The notes below the pieces were generated by a model that saw only the letters and a list, made by a program, of their open reading frames with translations, did not search any database and had not been told where the DNA came from. The position numbers were made by a program, and so were the translations under genes. Shown one piece after another: positions 1 to 5,670 of a stretch of DNA of 6,605 nt. Numbering within the stretch: position 1 is the stretch's first letter; each line of letters starts with the position of its first letter. Origin of the DNA: Erysipelotrichaceae bacterium (GTDB taxonomy: Bacteria > Bacillota_I > Bacilli_A > Erysipelotrichales > Erysipelotrichaceae); the NCBI GenBank assembly GCA_900754715.1, contig CAAEDX010000173.1, positions 1 through 6,605 on the forward strand, in the 5' to 3' direction.

Positions 1-675
1 GCTGTCACTGTTACTGACACATAAGCCAAAAAAACCGCAGACAGCGCTTAGAAAATACCAATTATGATCAGTATTTGAGGTAATGAACAAGTAACAGCTG
101 ATCGGCAGGCTCAGACAAATAATAGAAGCATAAAAATTAATATTACCGCTAGTAGAAATAAAAAAAGCAGACTGATAATCAGAAAGATGCGTAAAAAAGC
201 CAAAAGGATCAACAGAAAAAAAGTTTGCTACTGCCAGCAGATGCAGAAGTGTGGTGCTGATCAGAAAAATATCAACCGCTTTTTTGGTTTTCTTTTTTCC
301 CCTGGAAATGATCAGGTATCCTATTACACATAACAAACTGAATATCACTCCGGTATGCCTCTGTGATGAACCAAGAAGCGCCTGCATCCTGTTACTGGAA
401 AATAAAACAGACAAAATCTGTGCAACAAGCCATAAGCCCAGACACAAATCTATCTTCGTCAGGAAGCAGTACGATTTCCTTTGCGTTTTTCTTTGTATCA
501 CTTTTAGCACAACGATCAATACCGCAATAAGACAGGTAGAGATAACGAAAAAACAATATTTCGTATCAGTGATATTATAATAATAGTTATCAAAGACAAA
601 TAAAAACAGACAAAACATGCAAAAGACATAAAGATCAGAAAGATCGATCTGCCGAATGCTGCGCAATACTTTCAT
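1..675 (-). CDS. O-antigen ligase/polymerase-like membrane protein, N-terminal part (runs off left edge)
   Basis: The minus strand is open without a stop from an ATG at 675 to base 1, giving 225 residues of an incomplete protein. GGTGA lies just upstream of the ATG and no upstream in-frame ATG is close. The product is very hydrophobic, with likely membrane segments near residues 17-30, 41-60, 76-93, 109-124, 135-152, 168-198 and 206-222. Residues 94-110 (SSNRMQALLGSSQRHTG) resemble the 'sxxxxxalxGsxxRxxG' stretch after an early helix in O-antigen ligase/Wzy-type proteins. GNINFYAS at 178-185 resembles their GNxNxxA motif, and SNSDS at 221-225 sits where family members carry a T/S-SR/DS motif. 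Such proteins join or polymerise lipid-linked glycans at the outer face of the membrane; the substrate here is unknown. The AT-rich codon use differs from the other genes, which may mean a transferred surface-glycan locus. The fold class is fairly sure, the exact role is not. Confidence 0.72.
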   Translation of the reverse strand, partial: MKVLRSIRQIDLSDLYVFCMFCLFLFVFDNYYYNITDTKYCFFVISTCLIAVLIVVLKVIQRKTQRKSYCFLTKIDLCLGLWLVAQILSVLFSSNRMQALLGSSQRHTGVIFSLLCVIGYLIISRGKKKTKKAVDIFLISTTLLHLLAVANFFSVDPFGFFTHLSDYQSAFFISTSGNINFYASIICLSLPISCYLFITSNTDHNWYFLSAVCGFFGLCVSNSDS

Positions 676-768
676 AAGATCACCATGTCTATCATATAAT
701 ACAAACCATATGTTTTGACGACGTTTGGTGAAAAAATCTCTGTCCTTTTAATGTCACACTAAATTGCC

Positions 769-782
769 GGCATATAAATGCC
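769..782. repeat. Small inverted repeat in the divergent intergenic region
   Basis: GGCAT-ATAA-ATGCC is a perfect 5-bp hairpin or dyad with a 4-base loop between the divergent membrane-protein and repressor genes. No T-tract follows on either strand, so it is not a convincing terminator. It could be a regulator site or chance. Confidence 0.3.
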
Positions 783-837
783 ATTCAAGAATGATCTTGG
801 ACACACCATATGTGCGCAAACAAGCGTAATCATCTCA

Positions 838-852
838 AAACGAATTGCGTTT
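838..852. promoter_or_regulatory. Near-palindromic operator candidate over the repressor promoter
   Basis: AAACGAATTGCGTTT is a 15-bp dyad with AAACG and CGTTT arms. Only one symmetric position mismatches, A843 against G847. It covers the proposed -35 box (845-850) of the BlaI-like gene, where a bound repressor would block RNA polymerase. BlaI/CopY-type regulators often control their own promoter, so autoregulation is a reasonable inference. The sequence is neither the TACAnnTGTA cop box nor the staphylococcal bla operator. Confidence 0.4.
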
Positions 853-873
853 ATTGTTTCGTTCGTTTAAAAT
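845..873 (+). promoter_or_regulatory. Promoter of the BlaI-like repressor gene
   Basis: TTGCGT (845-850) and TAAAAT (868-873) are separated by 17 bp and fit sigma-A -35 and -10 boxes. Transcription would begin near 880, just ahead of the AAGGAG ribosome binding site at 882-887. A second TAAAAT at 873-878 lacks a -35 box at a suitable distance. Confidence 0.6.
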
Positions 874-895
874 AAAATCGTAAGGAGTGATATTC

Positions 896-1252
896 ATGAC
901 AAAAACCCATCTTACCAAAAGAGAGTCTGATGTCATGGAGGTATTCTGGAGCCATGATGAAGATCTGTCTGCCCGTGATATCCAGCAGTATCTCCAGGAA
1001 GTGACTGTCAATTCGATCCAGCCGGTCCTGAAGCGGCTTCAGGCCAAGGAGTATATCCATATTGCCGGCTTTTCGCAGAACACCAAGACGCTGATGCGGG
1101 TATATCGCCCGACTGTAAGCAGGGTCCAGCACTTCATCTCCATGATCGACAAGGAAACATCACATGAGATCATCATGGCCATGGTCAAAAAATGCAAGGA
1201 TAAGGCATTCCTTGAGGAGCTGCGTGACGTCATAGCAAAGAAGCTGAAATAG
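896..1252 (+). CDS. BlaI/MecI/CopY-family transcriptional repressor
   Basis: This 118-residue protein matches the penicillinase-repressor family in length and layout. An N-terminal winged helix occupies about residues 5-70, with LTKRESDVMEVFWS as first helix, LSARDIQQYLQE as second, and NSIQPVLKRLQAKEYI at about 39-54 as recognition helix plus start of the wing. A helical dimerisation tail follows at about 75-118. Family members bind promoter dyads as dimers and are released by BlaR1-type proteolysis (BlaI, MecI) or by copper (CopY). The ATG at 896 is chosen because AAGGAG (882-887) lies 8 bases upstream; the in-frame GTG at 887 overlaps that site. No BlaR1-like sensor, beta-lactamase or copper gene is in the window. 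I see no CxC metal site at the C terminus, so copper sensing is unlikely. The target is unknown; its own promoter is the nearest candidate. Confidence 0.88.
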   Translation: MTKTHLTKRESDVMEVFWSHDEDLSARDIQQYLQEVTVNSIQPVLKRLQAKEYIHIAGFSQNTKTLMRVYRPTVSRVQHFISMIDKETSHEIIMAMVKKCKDKAFLEELRDVIAKKLK

Positions 1253-1273
1253 TCAAAACAGACCATTTACCTG

Positions 1274-1318
1274 AAACAGGCAGATGCGCATCCAGCAACA
1301 TCTGCCTGTTTTCTTTTT
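1274..1318. terminator. Intrinsic terminator between repressor gene and metK
   Basis: AAACAGGCAGATG (1274-1286) pairs perfectly with 1299-1311, giving a 13-bp stem and a 12-base loop. On the plus strand it is followed by TCTTTTT, a good U-tract, so it should end the repressor transcript. On the minus strand it begins six bases after the metK stop codon, but the tail there is only TTTCAGG. It is probably the metK 3' hairpin too, though less efficient in that direction. Confidence 0.87.
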
Positions 1319-2417
1319 ATTCATCATTCAGCTTTTTGATCTTCTCCCAGGAGAACTGCGGATCACCAAAGTGTCCGTAACAAGATGTCTTGGAATAGAT
1401 CGGTTTGCGCAGATCGAGCTCTTCCAGAATATTCCCCACTTCAAAGCTGAAGTTGCTTTGGATGATCTGAAGCAGCTCTTCATCGCTCTTCACGCCAGTG
1501 CCAAAAGTGTCCACGCATAAAGAGACGGGTTCGCTCTTGCCGATAGCATAGGCGACCTGCACCTCACAGCGTTCTGCCAGGCCATTGGCTACGATGTTCT
1601 TAGCCACATAGCGGCAATAGTATGCGGCACTGCGGTCTACTTTGGTCGGGTCCTTGGAAGAGAAGCAGCCGCCGCCGATGCGGCCCATGCCGCCATAAGT
1701 ATCGCAGACGATCTTGCGCCCGGTCGTTCCGGAATCGCCAAAGCTGCCGCCAACGACAAAGCTGCCGCTGGGATTGATCAAAAAGCGCGTGCGCTCATCG
1801 ATCAATTCTGGCTCGATGCACGGCAGGATCACCTCATTCATGACGATCTCATGGATCTGTTCCTGTGTGGCTTCCGCCGCATGCTGTGTCGAGACGACGA
1901 TGGTATCGATACGGGCGATCTTGCCTTCTTTGTATTCCACAGAAACCTGTGTCTTTCCATCCGGCTTTAACAGCGGATTCTCGCGGCGCACCTTGGTCAG
2001 CTGACGCGCCAGCTTGTGTGCGTAATAGATCGGGGCCGGCATGTATTCGTCGCTTTCGTTGCATGCGTAACCGAACATGATGCCCTGATCGCCCGCACCG
2101 ATCACATGGTCCGCGTGATTGACCGCGTTGTGAATCTCGCTGGACTGCTTATTCACTTTGGTCATGACCGTATACTCTTCTTCATAGCCGATCTTGCGGA
2201 TTACGTCCTTCGCGATCTTGGCATAGTCAATATGTGCGCTGGTATCCGCTTCACCATAGATCAACACAAAATCATCTTTGATCGTCGCTTCTACAGCCAT
2301 GTTGGAATAGGGATCCTGACGCAGTGCCTCATCCAGGATAGAGTCAGCGATCTTATCGCAGATCTTATCCGGATGACCTTCAGTGATGCTTTCTGATGTG
2401 AAAATGTAGTCTTTCAT
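1317..2417 (-). CDS. metK: S-adenosylmethionine synthase (methionine adenosyltransferase)
   Basis: The enzyme makes SAM from methionine and ATP in the cytosol, releasing phosphate and pyrophosphate; SAM then feeds methylation and polyamine pathways. Diagnostic motifs are EGHPDK at 13-18 (catalytic His15, metal-binding Asp17), GAGDQGIMFGY at 107-117, TGRK at 232-235 and GGGCFSSKDPTKVDRSAAY at 248-266 (Lys255, Lys259 and Asp261 in the phosphate/metal site). AYAIGKSEP, YGHFG and FSWEK follow near the end. At 366 residues it is shorter than the usual 380-400, and it reads TYGGMGRIGGG where the E. coli enzyme has TYGGMARHGGG, so Ile247 replaces that His. The start at 2417 has AAAGGAG upstream at normal spacing. 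The gene appears monocistronic and sits under a SAM riboswitch. Confidence 0.98.
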   Translation of the reverse strand: MKDYIFTSESITEGHPDKICDKIADSILDEALRQDPYSNMAVEATIKDDFVLIYGEADTSAHIDYAKIAKDVIRKIGYEEEYTVMTKVNKQSSEIHNAVNHADHVIGAGDQGIMFGYACNESDEYMPAPIYYAHKLARQLTKVRRENPLLKPDGKTQVSVEYKEGKIARIDTIVVSTQHAAEATQEQIHEIVMNEVILPCIEPELIDERTRFLINPSGSFVVGGSFGDSGTTGRKIVCDTYGGMGRIGGGCFSSKDPTKVDRSAAYYCRYVAKNIVANGLAERCEVQVAYAIGKSEPVSLCVDTFGTGVKSDEELLQIIQSNFSFEVGNILEELDLRKPIYSKTSCYGHFGDPQFSWEKIKKLNDE

Positions 2418-2440
2418 TCCGCTCTCCTTTCGCTATTTCA

Positions 2441-2469
2441 TAAAAAAATCTTCCCGCGACAGAGAAGAT
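2441..2469 (-). terminator. Riboswitch-controlled terminator in the metK leader
   Basis: In the minus-strand transcript AUCUUCUC (2469-2462) pairs with GGGAAGAU (2455-2448), with one U-G pair and a 6-base loop, followed by seven U residues (2448-2442). It lies about 25 bases before metK. Its 5' arm and loop are also part of the antiterminator, so the two hairpins exclude each other. Confidence 0.88.
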
Positions 2470-2495
2470 GACCGATATCTATATTCTCTTATCGC
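2456..2495 (-). promoter_or_regulatory. Antiterminator hairpin of the metK leader
   Basis: GCGAUAAGAGAA (2495-2484) can pair with UUCUCUGUCGC (2466-2456), allowing one U-G pair and one bulged A. The 5' strand contains GAUAAG, the 3' half of aptamer helix P1. The 3' strand covers part of the terminator stem. Without SAM this hairpin should form and let metK be transcribed; with SAM, P1 captures GAUAAG and frees the terminator. Confidence 0.82.
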
Positions 2496-2580
2496 TGTCA
2501 GCTTTGCCACCTTATATGATGCGTCATACAGGTTGGCGTGGGGTCAAACGAGCTGACTCTCTCACCCATCTCTTGATAAA
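2488..2580 (-). ncRNA. SAM riboswitch aptamer (S-box/SAM-I family, P4-less)
   Basis: Read on the minus strand. P1 is UUUAUC (2580-2575) with GAUAAG (2493-2488), and the joining strand AAGAG follows as in S-box RNAs. P2 is GGGU (2567-2564) with ACCC (2544-2541). A kink-turn-like GAGA/GUUUGA junction leads to an inner GAG/CUC helix (2559-2557 and 2552-2550) closing the loop UCAG (2556-2553). That loop matches CUGA (2501-2498), the expected pseudoknot. P3 has GCC-AA-CCU (2537-2530) opposite AGG-U-GGC (2512-2506), keeping the AA/U bulge while swapping the usual GGC/GCC pairs, and is capped by UAUGA-CGCA-UCAUA. No P4 hairpin lies between pseudoknot and P1, as I recall for the SAM-I/IV variant class. 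It faces metK and precedes an antiterminator/terminator pair, so it is a transcriptional OFF switch. Confidence 0.92.
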
Positions 2581-2590
2581 TAGCAGGTAT

Positions 2591-2619
2591 ATTAAAACAT
2601 ACCCGTATATAAAAAGCAA
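2591..2619 (-). promoter_or_regulatory. metK: metK promoter
   Basis: On the minus strand TTGCTT (2619-2614) and TTTAAT (2596-2591) are 17 bp apart, giving a start near 2584, just before aptamer helix P1. The -10 box fits well and the -35 box only in its TTG. An inverted GGTAT/ATACC pair (2586-2590 and 2599-2603) flanks the -10 box. Confidence 0.55.
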
Positions 2620-2659
2620 CCAAAAAACACTTTATCTTTTGTCTGAATCACGGCAGTGG

Positions 2660-2687
2660 TTCACAATCAGCGGGTTTGGATTATAAT
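2660..2687 (+). promoter_or_regulatory. Promoter of the flavoprotein operon
   Basis: TTCACA (2660-2665), one base from consensus, and a perfect TATAAT (2682-2687) are separated by 16 bp. The start would fall near 2694, leaving a leader of about 25 bases that holds GGGAGGA at 2706-2712. It diverges from the metK promoter. Confidence 0.78.
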
Positions 2688-2718
2688 AAGGAATGAGGTT
2701 AGAATGGGAGGAATACTG

Positions 2719-3336
2719 ATGAACGTATTGATGATCAACGGAAGTCCCCGTGTAAAGGGCAATACTGCCATCGCGCTGAAAGAAATGGAACACATCTTCG
2801 AACTGGAAGGAATCGAATGCGAGACCGTGCAGATCGGCATGCAGGATGTACGCGGATGCATCGCTTGCGGCACCTGCGCCAAGACCGGCAAATGTGTATT
2901 TGATGATATCGTCAACGAACTAGCGCCTAAATTTGAAAAGGCTGACGGACTTGTCATCGCCTCTCCAGTTTATTATGCGTCTGCCAATGCCACACTGATC
3001 GCTTGTCTGGATCGGCTGTTTTACAGCACGTCTTTTGATAAGACGATGAAAGTAGGCGCCAGTGTCACTGTGGCCCGCCGCGGCGGATGCTCCGCGACCT
3101 TCGATGAACTGAACAAATACTTTACGATCTGCGGCATGCCTGTCGCTTCCAGTCAATATTGGAACAGTGTCCATGGCAGAGAGGCCGGACAAGCAGCCCA
3201 GGATGACGAAGGATTGCAGACCATGCGCGTGCTGGCCCGCAACATGACCTTCCTGATGAGAAGCATCGCGCTGGGCAAAGAAAAATACGGATTGCCTGTC
3301 AGCGAACCGCATGTGTTCACACATTTCATCCGGTAA
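2719..3336 (+). CDS. Flavodoxin-fold NAD(P)H:FMN oxidoreductase / iron-sulfur flavoprotein-like
   Basis: This 205-residue protein has a flavodoxin-like fold of the NADPH-dependent FMN reductase type. NVLMINGSPRVKGNT at 2-16 is strand 1 plus the FMN phosphate loop. ASPVYYASANATLIACLDRL at 81-100 is the flavin-edge loop plus the conserved DR. Residues 46-59 read GCIACGTCAKTGKC, giving four cysteines (47, 50, 53, 59) spaced CX2CX2CX5C; related iron-sulfur flavoproteins use such a compact cluster for a 4Fe-4S centre. Some relatives share this motif without a proven cluster, so cluster binding is an inference. The likely role is cytosolic electron transfer or reduction of a quinone or small molecule; the substrate is unknown. 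The ATG at 2719 is chosen because GGGAGGA sits 6 bases upstream; an in-frame ATG at 2656 lies upstream of the promoter. It heads a two-gene operon with the FakA-linker-like gene. Confidence 0.88.
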   Translation: MNVLMINGSPRVKGNTAIALKEMEHIFELEGIECETVQIGMQDVRGCIACGTCAKTGKCVFDDIVNELAPKFEKADGLVIASPVYYASANATLIACLDRLFYSTSFDKTMKVGASVTVARRGGCSATFDELNKYFTICGMPVASSQYWNSVHGREAGQAAQDDEGLQTMRVLARNMTFLMRSIALGKEKYGLPVSEPHVFTHFIR

Positions 3337-3346
3337 AGGAGATCAT

Positions 3347-3598
3347 ATGCTGGAATTTCGCTACGACACGCAGCTGCTCATCGAAGGACATGATCTCGAT
3401 GAAGAACAGATCCGCGCGCACTTTCTCGCTCATTTCAAAGGAGACTGCCTGCTTGTGGTCGGAGATGAGGAACTGATCAAGATTCATTTTCATACGAATA
3501 TGCCCTGGGAAGTCCTGGAATATTGTGCCGGGCTTGGGGAGATCTACGACATCGTCATCGAAGATATGGATCGGCAAAGCCGCGGACTGAAAGGATGA
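3347..3598 (+). CDS. Stand-alone FakA-linker-like (DAK-associated) small protein
   Basis: This 83-residue protein resembles the middle domain of fatty-acid kinase FakA/DAK2-type proteins. FRYDTQLLIEG (4-14) matches the 'gYCTEFll' strand, then LDEEQIRAHFLAHFKGDCLLVVGDEELIKIHFHTNMPWEV (17-56) matches their 'fGDSlvVvgdedlvKvHiHtxxPgeV'. The family's GxixxixIxNMxxQ ending appears as GEIYDIVIEDMDRQ. FakA phosphorylates FakB-bound fatty acids; its ATP-binding DhaL domain and C-terminal domain are both absent here, so this is not itself a kinase. From memory, the FakA linker binds metal with one Cys and an HxH pair. Here HxH is kept (His47, His49) but Asp7 replaces the Cys. AAAGGAG (3335-3341) overlaps the stop codon of the flavoprotein gene, so the two are co-transcribed and probably translationally coupled. 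The function is unknown; a regulator or partner of the flavoprotein is a guess. Confidence 0.78.
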   Translation: MLEFRYDTQLLIEGHDLDEEQIRAHFLAHFKGDCLLVVGDEELIKIHFHTNMPWEVLEYCAGLGEIYDIVIEDMDRQSRGLKG

Positions 3599-3637
3599 AA
3601 ACGACACAGGATCACATCAAGATCCTGTGCCGTTTTC
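3597..3637. terminator. Bidirectional terminator overlapping two convergent stop codons
   Basis: GAAAACG-A-CACAGGATC (3597-3613) pairs with 3621-3637 in a 16-bp stem with one A/C mismatch and a 7-base loop. It holds the last bases of the FakA-linker-like gene stop codon and of the convergent peptidase stop codon. The A-rich and T-rich stem ends supply a short U-run in both directions. Confidence 0.85.
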
Positions 3638-5555
3638 ATTTGACCGTTTTGATCAGCTCCAGCTTTTCCAGCAAGTCAAGATAATCCTCCAGCAGCCAGC
3701 GGCATGATGCGCCGCTTTCCGCTTCTGTATGCGCGATGATCTCTTCCCTGCTGCGTCTGCCATCGATCCAGTATGTGCAAAGCACTTCACACAGTTCTTT
3801 TTGTGCTACTCCTGCATGGTCTTTCTCATAGGCCATGACCTGTTCCAACTGGCTTGGCCGTTCCAGGAACAGCTCTCGCAGATCATGCAATGGTGTGCGG
3901 AACGTGCGCACATACACTTTCCCGCCATGATTTTTCTGCCATTTTGCCGGACAGAGCACATCGATCCAGTCAAGCTGTTCCTGTATGTCCTCTGCCTGCG
4001 GACAAAAATCACGCATATGTTCTGCGCTGGCGCGATGATATTCACGCAGTATCGCAAGCATGCCGTTCAGCTGTTCATCTGTCAGTCCTTCACTTCTTGC
4101 ATGTCGTGTCTTCTGCTCGATCTGCTTCATCAGATGGGTGCGCTGATGCAAAAAGATGAGCTGAGCATCTTCCGGCTTCATATTGCATAAAGTATACACA
4201 TAGACCGCCGCAAATAACGTGGAATATTTCAGCACATCGGGATCGATGCGAGAGACCGTATCACTGCTCGTATGGTAATACAGATCAGGCATCTGTCCCA
4301 GCATCACGCAAGGGATATTGACGGCCGGATCGCTGAGCACATAATGATCGCTGCCCAGGACAAATTCTTCTTCCCTGGTCATCACGTTTTGCAGCAGCAT
4401 ATCTTCACGGCATGAAGGCAGTGCCTTGATCTCATCCAATAAGAGCGAGCCAAGCTCCCCGCATATGGATGCGCAGGCATAGGGAAGATGAGTCAAGGTG
4501 ATCGGCCCGTTGATGTCATCTTGTCTTGCGCCGATCATATCCATATTGATGGCTGCCACGTACTTCTCCCATTTTCTGCCATCATATAAATAATGAAACG
4601 TACCGGTGAACTCGGGCACCAGGATCATCTTCACCTGCTTTTCCAGCGGCGCAAGCTTGCCTTTTGCGATGGCATCATGCAAAGCGATCATTGTTTCCAT
4701 CGCGCCGCTCACACCAGAAGCATTGTCATTGGCCGAGGCATGAGGATGACACAGGTGCGCGCAGATCAAGATGGTCTCTTCGCTCTTTCCTGGCAATGTT
4801 GCTTCCACGACCTCGATGCTGCCATCATGGATCTCTGCATCGATCCATGCTTCAGCCTTCGGATAAGGCGTATCGCTTTCTCCGCGCGCGTATCTCGCTT
4901 TTTGCAGCTCACAGGCCGCATGCAGGCGGGCAGACAGCCGCGGTGAGATCACAAAGCCAAACGCCTTGTGCTGTTCATGATGATCCCACCAGAAACCCGT
5001 ATAGTTTCTGGTGTCCGGCAGATCCTGCGGAGAACGGAAAAAATCGGTCTCATTCAGATAATCAGAAATGATGCCAAGCGCGCCGCGGGTTTCTGTGGCC
5101 CAGCGGTATTTTTTCACTTGCTCATGAGTAAAGAGAAGCTTTCCTTCCAGGTCCCATCCATCATATTCCAGCTCATCGCTGCCGCGGGTCATCTCCACGA
5201 TCTCCAGAGGATGACCACGGTAATCGCAGGCAATGCTCTGAGTGATGATCTGGATCGGGTCATCGTCATAGTCAGCCAGCTCCATCTCAAAGGGCTCGAT
5301 CATCCGGCATGTGCCGCCATGACAATCCCATTGCGGAAACAACCGATATGTGCCGGCATAAGCGCCTGCCCGCATCGGATAAGAAAGCACTTGCGCATCG
5401 ATGCCATGGCGCTGTAATTCCTGAGCACACGCATATGCGGCATCCCGATAACCTTCTGTCGTCTGGATCCGATGGTGCTGCGTGACTTGCGTCAACATCC
5501 GCATCAGCCGTTTTTCCTTGATCTCCTGTCTCAATATTTGTATCGTCTCTTGCAT
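3636..5555 (-). CDS. M28-like zinc aminopeptidase with PA-like insert and C-terminal winged-helix-like domain
   Basis: This 639-residue protein looks like a co-catalytic zinc exopeptidase that removes N-terminal residues from peptides. The M28 ligand series can be read in order: His267 (ICAHLCH), Asp277 (NDNASG), Glu315 (VPEF), Asp339 (NMDMIG) and His428 (YYHTSSDT). Residues 125-190 are inserted before the catalytic core and contain 'EGKLLF...GALGIIS', typical of a protease-associated (PA) domain, here within the DUF4910-type aminopeptidase layout. Residues about 585-639 form a helical, winged-helix-like tail. No signal peptide or membrane segment is seen, so it is probably cytosolic. The start at 5555 is set by AGGAGG 7 bases upstream (5568-5563). 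The frame stays open 43 codons further to an ATG at 5684, but that stretch is terminator and promoter sequence. It ends convergently with the flavoprotein operon and looks monocistronic. The family is sure, the substrate is not. Confidence 0.88.
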   Translation of the reverse strand: MQETIQILRQEIKEKRLMRMLTQVTQHHRIQTTEGYRDAAYACAQELQRHGIDAQVLSYPMRAGAYAGTYRLFPQWDCHGGTCRMIEPFEMELADYDDDPIQIITQSIACDYRGHPLEIVEMTRGSDELEYDGWDLEGKLLFTHEQVKKYRWATETRGALGIISDYLNETDFFRSPQDLPDTRNYTGFWWDHHEQHKAFGFVISPRLSARLHAACELQKARYARGESDTPYPKAEAWIDAEIHDGSIEVVEATLPGKSEETILICAHLCHPHASANDNASGVSGAMETMIALHDAIAKGKLAPLEKQVKMILVPEFTGTFHYLYDGRKWEKYVAAINMDMIGARQDDINGPITLTHLPYACASICGELGSLLLDEIKALPSCREDMLLQNVMTREEEFVLGSDHYVLSDPAVNIPCVMLGQMPDLYYHTSSDTVSRIDPDVLKYSTLFAAVYVYTLCNMKPEDAQLIFLHQRTHLMKQIEQKTRHARSEGLTDEQLNGMLAILREYHRASAEHMRDFCPQAEDIQEQLDWIDVLCPAKWQKNHGGKVYVRTFRTPLHDLRELFLERPSQLEQVMAYEKDHAGVAQKELCEVLCTYWIDGRRSREEIIAHTEAESGASCRWLLEDYLDLLEKLELIKTVK

Positions 5556-5580
5556 GATCGTTCCTCCTGTTTTCTCTCCT

Positions 5581-5609
5581 ATCATATCGCAATCACTGTT
5601 AAGAGAAAA
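5581..5609 (-). promoter_or_regulatory. Promoter of the M28-like peptidase gene
   Basis: On the minus strand TATGAT (5586-5581) is a good -10 box; TTTTCT (5609-5604), 17 bp away, is a weak -35 box. The start would fall near 5574, giving a leader of about 20 bases with AGGAGG. It lies downstream of the hairpin at 5631-5668, so that terminator would not affect this transcript. Confidence 0.5.
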
Positions 5610-5630
5610 CCCCTGCCTCACCACTGTCTC

Positions 5631-5668
5631 AAAAAGCGTGGCAGCTTTGATGTGCCCAAAGCCGCCAC
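5631..5668 (-). terminator. Intrinsic terminator upstream of the peptidase gene
   Basis: On the minus strand GTGGCGGCTTTG (5668-5657) pairs with CAAAGCTGCCAC (5649-5638) over 12 bp with one G-U pair and a 7-base loop, then GC and five T (5635-5631). On the plus strand the G-U pair becomes an A/C mismatch and the tail is poor, so it acts leftward. No intact minus-strand gene lies directly upstream; it may have served the decayed frame at 5768-6043 or act in a longer peptidase leader. Confidence 0.8.
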
Positions 5669-5670
5669 TT

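Noticed and set aside
251..580. Plus-strand 109-codon open frame
   Set aside because: It lies opposite the membrane-protein gene, whose minus strand is open for 225 codons with clear helices and family motifs. The plus frame has no family likeness and no good ribosome binding site.
676..895. Cop box or staphylococcal-type bla operator
   Set aside because: Neither TACAnnTGTA nor the known bla dyad occurs. CACA-CCATA-TGTG near 812 is too short and asymmetric to count as one.
2586..2603. GGTAT/ATACC inverted repeat around the metK -10 box
   Set aside because: The arms are only five bases in AT-rich promoter DNA and metK already has a sufficient control element; chance is the simpler reading.
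2468..2686. Plus-strand 72-codon open frame between the metK and flavoprotein promoters
   Set aside because: It runs antisense through the riboswitch and the divergent promoters, lacks a ribosome binding site, and its peptide resembles nothing known.
4593..5417. Several overlapping plus-strand open frames
   Set aside because: All lie opposite the M28-like peptidase, which has a full set of zinc ligands. They are arginine-, histidine- and serine-rich, as expected for antisense frames.
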